DNA from: a bacterium
GTDB lineage: Bacteria; Ratteibacteria; UBA8468
Direction: 5' to 3'
NCBI GenBank assembly: GCA_030630065.1
Contig: DAOVNU010000027.1
Span: 1 to 7,643 of the forward strand
DNA length: 7,643 bases
Positions 1 to 5,908 of this stretch are shown here, piece after piece (within the stretch, counting starts at the first letter, position 1; every line of letters starts with the position of its first letter). The position numbers and the translations under genes are program-made. The notes beneath the pieces were generated by a model. The model saw nothing but the letters and a program-made list of their open reading frames with translations. It did no database searches and was not told where the DNA came from.

Positions 1-1098
1 ACAACCACCACCTCCACCTCCATCCGATACGTCAGCAGATACAATGCCTCCTGGTGGAGGCGGGGGAGATTCCCCGGATTTCCCTTCTTCATAGGAAGGA
101 GTTCTGCCCAGATTATAATTAGCCACATCTCCTTCTGCAGAATAACCTCTCTCTACAACAGCTCTAACCTCAATATGAGGGACAATCAGGCTAATGTCAT
201 CCCCAGTTTTATTATAGACAAAGCAACCGTGCATTGGCACAAGATTTATGACTGCATAATAGTCGCCATTATTCCAGAACCAGGCAACATCGCCGCAAAG
301 ACGATTGTCTACATTAGCCGGGTATACATCATATCCATCAGTAACTTCAACATCATTCCAGGCGACCGCAAAGTTAAAGGGGCAGGCAATCTGATTCCAG
401 CCCGGCGCCAGAAGAATTTCATAATCCCGGGTATTGTTATAGTCGTAAACACAACCGGTGCTGTGGATGGTGACATTGTCTCGGCTAATCAACCAGACAG
501 AATTTCCAACTATCGGCTCTCCCGGATCAGGACCCATATCATTACTTGAAGCTCCCTCCTCATACACTCCCTCATCCGATTCCCAGTGGAAGCATCTCCA
601 TTGGGTATTATCATAGGGACCTAAGTAATCCCCTAAAACAGCACTCATCCTTGTATCCGCTGGCTCCACCGGTGTGGAAATCATCGTGTAAGCGGCAACC
701 GTTGTGCCGCCGGGGATAAAGCGCTCAACGGAAGTATCTGCCGGGGCTGGATTTGCCATTTTTTCGTAGGAAACATCGGTATCACTTTCTACTCCCTCCT
801 TAATTGCAGTTACCAGAACAAAGTAGGTGTCAGTATTGGTGAGGCCATCAAGTGTTGTCCAGTAGCAGCTACCATCTACTATCTGTGAATCGCTATACGT
901 CCATCCGGAGGAGGTAGCATAGTAAATCTTATAATTACTCACTTCCCCGTTATTATCATTCCAGGAAACCTCAATTGCCTCGTCTCTTACCCGAAGTTGT
1001 ACATGGTCAGGCGGGTATATTCCCACTGGTGCCTGCAAAAGGGTGGTTTCCAGAAGAAGGAAAATTCCGACAACAATACTTAAAATATATTTTTTCAT
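1..1098 (-). CDS. Secreted fibronectin type III protein with Gly-rich C-terminal linker, 3' end outside window
   Basis: The frame is open from ATG at 1098 to the window edge (366 codons, no stop), so the C terminus is missing. Residues 1-23 are a Sec signal peptide (MKKYILSIVVGIFLLLETTL...). Residues 25-113 read as a fibronectin type III domain, with 'PPDHVQLRV', 'IEVSWNDNNGEVSNYKIYY' and 'LTNTDTYFVLVTAIKEGVES'. Residues about 124-312 form a second all-beta region with the hallmarks 'YTMISTPVEP', 'WRCFHWES', 'NSVWLISRDNVTI' and 'APGWNQIACPFNFAV'. I know this pattern from secreted proteins of candidate phyla but not a formal name for it. Residues 345-366 are Pro- then Gly-rich, ending GGGGGC. 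In my recollection such a tail often precedes a 'CFIATAAYG'-type C-terminal sorting-like segment, which would lie just outside. It starts 13 bases after the FecR gene, with AGGGA eight bases before ATG. Likely exported and surface-exposed; ligand unknown. Confidence 0.85.
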   Translation of the reverse strand, partial: MKKYILSIVVGIFLLLETTLLQAPVGIYPPDHVQLRVRDEAIEVSWNDNNGEVSNYKIYYATSSGWTYSDSQIVDGSCYWTTLDGLTNTDTYFVLVTAIKEGVESDTDVSYEKMANPAPADTSVERFIPGGTTVAAYTMISTPVEPADTRMSAVLGDYLGPYDNTQWRCFHWESDEGVYEEGASSNDMGPDPGEPIVGNSVWLISRDNVTIHSTGCVYDYNNTRDYEILLAPGWNQIACPFNFAVAWNDVEVTDGYDVYPANVDNRLCGDVAWFWNNGDYYAVINLVPMHGCFVYNKTGDDISLIVPHIEVRAVVERGYSAEGDVANYNLGRTPSYEEGKSGESPPPPPGGIVSADVSDGGGGGGC

Positions 1099-1111
1099 TT
1101 CCTTTATCCCT

Positions 1112-1906
1112 CTAGGGGACTGTGATTCCGCCCCCTGGTGGCCGCGGTGGTCCCGGGAGAGGTTCAGGCGGAGGAAGTTGGTTGATAATCTCTTCCTGGG
1201 GTGGTTTCTCCTCGGTAACCGAGCCGCTTGACCCGGTAAACTTTTCCAGCCATTTTTTCCAGAATCCTTCACCGCCGCGCTTTAGTCCGGTAAGTAATTT
1301 TTTCATCTCTCCCGGACTAAGGCGATAGGCAGAACCCGGGGCTTTCCCCTTGAATATTTTAAGGGCAAAGTTTTTGCCCAATATTTGGCTGCCAATCCCG
1401 CCGATATCCCCTACATCAATCTCGCCTTCTAAAACCAGCACCGTGGTCACTCCTCTTGAGACCACCCAAACGATAAAGTTGGTTCCTCTTGCCCCAGCCA
1501 CTGCGGTAGGCGTCTTAATCTCATAGAGAGAATCCTTGCTGGCTTTGGTCAAAATCGTTCTTACCTTGCCCAGGGTCAAATTGAAACTTGCCTCTCTTTT
1601 CTTTTCCTTTTTCTCGTAAAGGAATTTCTCGATAGAGATTTTTGTTCTATTCCCTATTGTCAGGACAGAACCGTCAATAAAGAGAATCTTCATCCGGGAA
1701 CCTCCCCTGGTGATGATGGTATCATCAGGATAAATCCGGGATAAGAGAGCAACGGGAATCGTTTTTCCCTGACGGATGATTTTAGCGCTTCCCTCCATTA
1801 TCACAACCTTACCTACCGCTTCTTCTTGCGCAGACAAGAAAGAGGAACAAAGAAAAAATGCACTAAACAGAATACTAACCGCAATAATAATTCTTCCTAT
1901 TTTCAT
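1112..1906 (-). CDS. FecR-domain periplasmic protein with proline-rich tail
   Basis: A 264-residue protein. Residues 1-26 are a Sec signal peptide (…FFLCSSFLSA, cleavage before QEE); Cys20 does not sit in a good lipobox, so I do not call it a lipoprotein. Residues about 30-165 match the FecR fold: an SH3-like start ('GKVVIMEGSAKIIRQGKTIPV'), 'YPDDTIITRGGSRMKILFIDGSVLTIG' at 59-85, and the diagnostic 'YEIKTPTAVAGARGTNFIV' at 128-146 followed by 'TTVLVLEGEIDV'. Residues 235-264 are Pro/Gly-rich and end in ITVP. There is no N-terminal anti-sigma helix and no sigma factor gene beside it, so a FecR-type sigma regulator role is unlikely. Stand-alone secreted FecR-domain proteins are thought to work in the envelope, possibly binding glycans or surface polymers. 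A strong GGAGGG Shine-Dalgarno lies at 1910-1915, and the gene follows the TPR-barrel gene by 14 bases. Exact role unknown. Confidence 0.88.
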   Translation of the reverse strand: MKIGRIIIAVSILFSAFFLCSSFLSAQEEAVGKVVIMEGSAKIIRQGKTIPVALLSRIYPDDTIITRGGSRMKILFIDGSVLTIGNRTKISIEKFLYEKKEKKREASFNLTLGKVRTILTKASKDSLYEIKTPTAVAGARGTNFIVWVVSRGVTTVLVLEGEIDVGDIGGIGSQILGKNFALKIFKGKAPGSAYRLSPGEMKKLLTGLKRGGEGFWKKWLEKFTGSSGSVTEEKPPQEEIINQLPPPEPLPGPPRPPGGGITVP

Positions 1907-1920
1907 TTTCCCTCCAAATT

Positions 1921-3108
1921 TCAGAAACTGAATTCTGTTCTCAATGAATAGATACTGCGGTGATAATTACAATTTGCAATGTTAGAATCATCATCAATAT
2001 AGGTATAGCCAAGAGAAAGATTAAGGGACTTATTGAGTTTTTGCGTAAGAGCAAGGTTGTAGGTCATCTCATAATCCTTCCTCTTTTGATTGTACACACT
2101 ATCAACGTTCTTATACCGGATCGGATTGTAGATAAAACCCAATTTTAGTTTGAGATTCTCCGTTAAAGGGCAGAGACCGCTTAGTAGAAGATAATGACCG
2201 CCGTAATCCCAGTTTCTTCCTCTGGCATCATTGTCTTCGTAACTGTAGCCGACCTTTAGATAACCATTGTTTTTAAAGAAAAAGTATTGATTTATCCCGA
2301 AGATATTGTTGCCTGCATCCTGGCTGGTTGCTCCGGGGATGCTTTGCAGGTAATCCTTATTCTGGAACTGATAGTAGAACTGGGTTAGTTTATTTTCCTG
2401 GATAAAATTGGCGGTGGGGATAATGGAGTGGATGGCAAGATACTCATTTTTCGCAAGGTAGTAATAGTTATAGGAGTACTGGAGACGAAATCTCCAGGGT
2501 TCTTTTTTGACGCAACCACGGAGACCAACAGTATGTCCTTGAAGGTTATAATCGGTCAATTTCTGGTGCCAACTCTGATAAAATTTGTAGAAGGTGTCAA
2601 GTTCCAGGGGCTCCTTAATTGCTTTATACTCCAGATTCAAGTCAAAAACTCCGCGCCAGTCCTCCTGGTCGGAGATTGCGGTTGCTACACCCGAAGGATT
2701 GAGCACAACGTTGTCATCATACTCCATCCCAAACCTTCCGGAGATAGCCCATTTTTTTTCTGCGGCTATTTCCTCAGATGCTTTCTCGCGCATCTCTGCG
2801 ATTAAGACCTCAGTTGCTCCTTTCAATTCCGGGTCAAGTTCAACCGCTTTCTGCAGGCATTCTTCCGCTTTTTGCATATCCCCTAAATAGAAATAGCAGT
2901 TGCCTAAATAATAATAGGCATTAGCATCTTCCGGGTTTAGTTTTAGTGCTTTCTCAAATTGCCGGGCCGCTTTTCGGTAATTTTTCTGCGCAAAGGCAGA
3001 TGAACCTTCAGAAAAATAGTTCTCTGCCGATTTTGCTGCTTCTGCTCTTCCGGAAAAGAACAATAAACCGCTCACAATTAATAAAAGAACCAATCCTGTT
3101 TTCTTCAT
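1921..3108 (-). CDS. TPR plus outer-membrane beta-barrel protein (SLAM/DUF560-like architecture)
   Basis: A 395-residue protein. Residues 1-24 are a Sec signal peptide ending AEA. Two tetratricopeptide repeats follow at about 27-60 ('SEGSSAFAQKNYRKAARQFEKALKLNPE') and 61-94 ('AYYYLGNCYFYLGDMQKAEECLQKAVELDPE'), then a short helical linker to about 118. From 'GRFGMEYDDNVVLNP' (124-138) to the end the sequence alternates polar and aromatic residues in beta strands ('RLQYSYNYYYL', 'YLKVGYSYEDND', 'LNLSLGYTYIDDD') and ends in Phe, the usual Bam-recognition signature of outer-membrane barrels. A TPR followed by a barrel resembles surface lipoprotein assembly modifiers and related exporters, but also uncharacterised TPR-barrel proteins, so the transport role is inference. 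It is the first gene after promoter 3115-3144 and has no clear Shine-Dalgarno. The FecR and FnIII genes follow at 14- and 13-base gaps. Confidence 0.87.
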   Translation of the reverse strand: MKKTGLVLLLIVSGLLFFSGRAEAAKSAENYFSEGSSAFAQKNYRKAARQFEKALKLNPEDANAYYYLGNCYFYLGDMQKAEECLQKAVELDPELKGATEVLIAEMREKASEEIAAEKKWAISGRFGMEYDDNVVLNPSGVATAISDQEDWRGVFDLNLEYKAIKEPLELDTFYKFYQSWHQKLTDYNLQGHTVGLRGCVKKEPWRFRLQYSYNYYYLAKNEYLAIHSIIPTANFIQENKLTQFYYQFQNKDYLQSIPGATSQDAGNNIFGINQYFFFKNNGYLKVGYSYEDNDARGRNWDYGGHYLLLSGLCPLTENLKLKLGFIYNPIRYKNVDSVYNQKRKDYEMTYNLALTQKLNKSLNLSLGYTYIDDDSNIANCNYHRSIYSLRTEFSF

Positions 3109-3114
3109 ATTTTT

Positions 3115-3144
3115 ATTATACCATATTTACCGGTTCCATCTCAA
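3115..3144 (-). promoter_or_regulatory. Sigma-70-type promoter for the TPR-barrel/FecR/FnIII operon
   Basis: On the minus strand a perfect TATAAT lies at 3115-3120 and TTGAGA (one mismatch to TTGACA) at 3139-3144, separated by 18 bases. It sits in the only real intergenic gap between the two gene blocks (3109-3153). Only six bases (AAAAAT) separate the -10 box from the ATG at 3108, so transcription would begin at or within a base or two of the start codon, giving a leaderless or nearly leaderless mRNA. No Shine-Dalgarno is visible in the gap, which fits. Prediction from motif match only. Confidence 0.6.
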
Positions 3145-3153
3145 CCTTAACCT

Positions 3154-4371
3154 TCAAAACAACTTCTGCTGTTCCTCATCTCCCAGCGGGATTTCAATCT
3201 TTCCGTATTCCCCATCGTATCCCGGGGAGAGATTTACCTTTTCTTTTCTTACCCTGATTATTGCCCGGGCAATGTCAACGGGAAGATTCCCTTTCAGTTC
3301 CTCTTCCGAGATTTCCAAAAGCACCTTGAATTCAGAGCCCATCTGATTAATGATTTGTAAATACCGGTTCTGAACCGTCTTGGACTTTACCCCCTTTTTT
3401 AAAACAGAGGCAATGATTTGCTCCAGAGGAATAAGGTGCTTGCAAGGAATTACTCCTTCAGGAATAAACCCTTTTTCTCTATCGGCTAAATCGACCACTC
3501 TGTGCATCACGCCAATGGTAACCTCTCTTCCGCAAACCGGACAGCGATTTTCATTTTTCTTCGCTTCATCAGGAGAAAGGCAACTCTTGCAATTGCGGTG
3601 ACCGTCAAAATGGTATTTTCCTTCCTCGGGAAAATATTCTACCGTGAACAGAAATTGCTCCTTATCCTTGTCTTCCAGAACTTTCTTTATCTCTAAATAA
3701 TTAAGAGATTCCTTAAAAACGTTTGCCTCCCGACCAATACGACCAGGGGAGTGAGCATCGGAGTTGGAAACAAGAGCATAGCCATCAAGCCCCGAGAGCC
3801 GCCAGTTCATCGGAGGGTCGCTGGAAAGTCCGGTTTCCAGGGCAAAGATATTTTCTGTCTGCTTCCCGTAACATTCGGAAATATGGTTAAATCCGGAATT
3901 TGCTCCGAAGAGAGAGAAATGGGGTGTCCAGATATGGGCGGGAATGACAAAACCGGCACTATCGGTGTCCTTGACCATTTTTACCAATTCCTCTGCTTCT
4001 AAATGAAGAATTGGTCTGCCGTCACTTCCCAGTTCCCCGAACCTTTCCAGTTTTTGATTCAGTTTAAAGACCCTCTCCAGGGAGGGGAAGAAGATGACAT
4101 TGTGAATTTTTTTAACCCTTCCTTTTTTGGTGAAGATATTGCAGACCTCTGATGTAAGGATGAATTTAATCCCATTATGTTCGTAGACCCCTTTGTCGGT
4201 TAACCTTAGTTTTCTCTTTAACTCCTCAAACCAGATGGGGTGAGTGAAGTCCCCTGTACCCAGAAGATTAATTCCTTTTCTCTTTGCCCAGAGAGAAAGG
4301 TTTTCCAAATCCATAGACGGAGAGGTTGCCCGGGAATATTTGGAATGAATGTGAAAATCGCAGATAAACAT
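3154..4371 (-). CDS. Endonuclease Q-like PHP-domain DNA repair nuclease
   Basis: A 405-residue cytoplasmic protein with no signal peptide. Residues 1-210 form a PHP metallo-phosphoesterase domain: 'CDFHIHSKYSRATS' (His7, His9), 'GTGDFTHP' (Asp41, His44), Glu75, His90, 'PAHIWTPHFS' (His146) and 'SNSDAHSP' (Asp205, His207), so the metal ligands look complete. A zinc site follows with CxxC at 261/264 and CxxC at 277/280, then 'GVMHRVVDLADRE' and a C-terminal segment with 'GSEFKVLLEISEEEL'. This layout and length match endonuclease Q, which nicks DNA 5' of deaminated bases (uracil, hypoxanthine, xanthine) and other lesions. The family is best known from archaea such as Thermococcales and occurs patchily in bacteria. 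It starts in a TAATG overlap with the transglutaminase-like gene and has no clear Shine-Dalgarno, suggesting translational re-initiation. Family assignment is firm; substrate range is inferred from the family. Confidence 0.9.
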   Translation of the reverse strand: MFICDFHIHSKYSRATSPSMDLENLSLWAKRKGINLLGTGDFTHPIWFEELKRKLRLTDKGVYEHNGIKFILTSEVCNIFTKKGRVKKIHNVIFFPSLERVFKLNQKLERFGELGSDGRPILHLEAEELVKMVKDTDSAGFVIPAHIWTPHFSLFGANSGFNHISECYGKQTENIFALETGLSSDPPMNWRLSGLDGYALVSNSDAHSPGRIGREANVFKESLNYLEIKKVLEDKDKEQFLFTVEYFPEEGKYHFDGHRNCKSCLSPDEAKKNENRCPVCGREVTIGVMHRVVDLADREKGFIPEGVIPCKHLIPLEQIIASVLKKGVKSKTVQNRYLQIINQMGSEFKVLLEISEEELKGNLPVDIARAIIRVRKEKVNLSPGYDGEYGKIEIPLGDEEQQKLF

Positions 4372-5402
4372 TATTCTTTTAAGGCAAAGTAAAGGTCCTG
4401 AAATAATTTCTTTTTGACTCCCGGAGAGGGCTTTAATTTTTCTGGAGTGATTTTAATTTCTTCCTGGGAGTTCCTGAGCATAAATTTGACATACCCAATC
4501 TCCTGGAAGAATCCGGTTAGTCCTGTTCTAATCCCGTAACTCAAGCAATAGTTGCCCGGAGGCAATTTTGTTCTTAAGTAGCATCTCCCCTTGCCAATAT
4601 GGGAGAGGTTGCCGGGAAGGTAAAGGGCTTTTACCACCTTTCTTGTTTTTGTATCCAAGACCGGCTCTCCGGCAAGCCGCATTCGTGTTGGGTCAGAACC
4701 CCAACTGCCGCTGCAGGTTATGTTTAAGGAAAGAGATTCTTTTTGTCCATCAACAAGAATTTCTTTGCAGAAAGGATATTGCAGAGTTCCGAAGAGAAAA
4801 TCTTCCGGAATAACAATCCTTCTCTCTTCTCCTGGCTCATCCGTCCACCAGGGCTCTTCCAATTCGGAGAACTGTCTGTAAGAAAAATGCCTCTTGTCCT
4901 CGTCAAAAGTGCTATCAATCGCCCACCATTGTCGGGAAAAGAAAACCTGACAGAAAGCATGACCGGATTCTCCTTTATACTTAAAATCGGAGAGGATACG
5001 CGCCGGGATTTCTACCGCTCTTAACATTGCTACCGTCAAGGCGGCGGCATCATTGCAGACAGCTTTTTTTGCCTGAAAAAGAGCGGCGATACTGCTGCGG
5101 TCAAAACTGCCGCTTGCCGGAACCCCTAATTCCCATTTCTCAAAACTACCGACATCATACTCCTTGGAACTTCCCACCCAGTTAGCGATGGCTTCCGCTT
5201 TCTTTCCGTCATTTGACCATTTTTTAGCAATCTCCCTTGCTTTCTCTACCAAAGGTTGATAGTCAACCGCCTCTAAATATTCGGTAGGTTCATCGGAGGC
5301 AAAAAGATTATAAATTTTTATATCTTCTGCCTTTAAATTAGAAGAAAAAAATAAAAAAATCAATAAATAATAATAACCGAGTCGCTTTTTATGCCAATCC
5401 AT
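4371..5402 (-). CDS. Secreted transglutaminase-like (cysteine protease fold) protein
   Basis: A 343-residue protein. Residues 1-25 are a Sec signal peptide (basic MDWHKKR, then YYYLLIFLFFSSNLKA). Residues about 48-170 form a transglutaminase-like core with an intact catalytic triad: Cys116 in 'KKAVCNDAAALTVAMLRAVEIPARI', His148 in 'GESGHAFCQVFF' and Asp163 in 'QWWAIDSTFDED'. The remaining part (about 215-343) is beta-rich ('ILVDGQKESLSLNITCSG', 'GRCYLRTKLPPGNYCLSYGIRTG') and looks like a separate sandwich domain. Bacterial members of this superfamily are mostly cysteine peptidases or amidases rather than true cross-linking enzymes; a periplasmic target in the cell wall or a protein is plausible but not shown. 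The start overlaps the preceding gene by 43 bases and its Shine-Dalgarno is weak. This start is chosen because it gives a complete signal peptide. The stop shares a base with the EndoQ ATG. Confidence 0.85.
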   Translation of the reverse strand: MDWHKKRLGYYYLLIFLFFSSNLKAEDIKIYNLFASDEPTEYLEAVDYQPLVEKAREIAKKWSNDGKKAEAIANWVGSSKEYDVGSFEKWELGVPASGSFDRSSIAALFQAKKAVCNDAAALTVAMLRAVEIPARILSDFKYKGESGHAFCQVFFSRQWWAIDSTFDEDKRHFSYRQFSELEEPWWTDEPGEERRIVIPEDFLFGTLQYPFCKEILVDGQKESLSLNITCSGSWGSDPTRMRLAGEPVLDTKTRKVVKALYLPGNLSHIGKGRCYLRTKLPPGNYCLSYGIRTGLTGFFQEIGYVKFMLRNSQEEIKITPEKLKPSPGVKKKLFQDLYFALKE

Positions 5403-5908
5403 GGTTTTTTTCTGCTTCCCGAACGAATAATCTTAACGGCGAGATTTCCCTCTTTGGGGAGAGAGGACTTGCCTATCCTGATTGTAAACGGGACCCCGCT
5501 TTTAACCTTTTTTCTTAAATTCCTGACAATAGAATAATCCCAGTTCTCTTCCTCTCGTATACCCCCTCTAATGTCGGCACTCACATACCTTCTACTCTTT
5601 ATTTTTCCCACACTGACCAGGACGTCAGTGGAACTTTCCGTCTCCTTACCATCCTTGCTTACTTTAATTACCAGAAGGACAATCCCTATTTCAACTCTTT
5701 TTTTAATCTCCTTTTTGTTCAAACCGGTAAAGGTCCATCTTCCGTATCTCCCATCCGCACCATTTAACCAGCAGTATTCCTGATACCATTCCCCGTCCGA
5801 CCTGAAACTATAAGGAGAAATTTCTTCTGCGGAAATAACCCGGGACAAACTCAAAATCAGAATCAAAAAAACAAGGGGGTCAGGTCTCCACATTTGACAA
5901 AATCTCAT
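5360..5908 (-). CDS. Small secreted protein of unknown function
   Basis: A 182-residue protein I do not recognise. Residues 12-27 (LVFLILILSLSRVISA, cleavage before EE) form a hydrophobic signal segment, while residues 2-11 (RFCQMWRPDP) are encoded by a repeat-like sequence at 5875-5903 and make an unusual n-region. The mature part starts with an aromatic segment ('DGEWYQEYCWLNGADGRYGRWTFTGLN'), then has beta-prone basic stretches ('VEIGIVLLVIKVSKDGKETESSTDVLVSVGKIKSRRYVSADIR', 'PFTIRIGKSSLPKEGNLAVKIIRSG'), suggesting a beta-sandwich. ATG at 5908 directly abuts the stop of the membrane PHP gene and has a well-placed GGAG; a second in-frame ATG at 5893 (Met6) has no good Shine-Dalgarno. The 3' end overlaps the transglutaminase-like gene by 43 bases, so the two are probably made together and may act on the same envelope target. 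Confidence 0.72.
   Translation of the reverse strand: MRFCQMWRPDPLVFLILILSLSRVISAEEISPYSFRSDGEWYQEYCWLNGADGRYGRWTFTGLNKKEIKKRVEIGIVLLVIKVSKDGKETESSTDVLVSVGKIKSRRYVSADIRGGIREEENWDYSIVRNLRKKVKSGVPFTIRIGKSSLPKEGNLAVKIIRSGSRKKPWIGIKSDSVIIIY
5875..5903 (-). repeat. REP/RAYT-type repeat unit at a gene junction
   Basis: On the minus strand the unit reads TTTTGTCAAATG, then TGGAGACCTGACCCCC. From memory this matches a short interspersed repeat found in many environmental bacterial genomes near REP-associated tyrosine (Y1) transposases; I cannot confirm this by search. GTCA at 5879-5882 and TGAC at 5895-5898 form a four-base inverted pair. It covers codons 2-11 of the secreted-protein gene that starts at 5908. 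An 11-base core is shared with 7030-7040. No transposase is present in the window. Confidence 0.5.

Noticed and set aside
175..549. 124-residue open frame on the plus strand
   Set aside because: It lies antisense to the FnIII gene, whose frame is continuous and has clear domain motifs; the plus-strand product has no signal or recognisable motif.
1112..1906. FecR-type sigma-factor regulator of iron uptake
   Set aside because: The protein has a cleavable signal peptide and no cytoplasmic anti-sigma segment, and no ECF sigma factor or TonB receptor gene is adjacent.
2428..2805. 125-residue plus-strand frame
   Set aside because: Antisense to the TPR-barrel gene; its content is explained as a shadow of barrel strands.
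3109..3153. Rho-independent terminator between the two gene blocks
   Set aside because: The gap has an ACCGGT palindrome but no stable stem followed by a T run on the minus strand; it is better explained by the promoter.
4482..4492. Further copies of the repeat core (TTTGACAT here; also ATTTGACCAT near 5211)
   Set aside because: Only six or seven bases match and the G/C-rich remainder of the unit is absent, so these are chance matches inside coding sequence.
4724..4960. 78-residue minus-strand frame
   Set aside because: Falls inside the transglutaminase-like gene in another frame and would break the Cys-His-Asp core; no own ribosome site.
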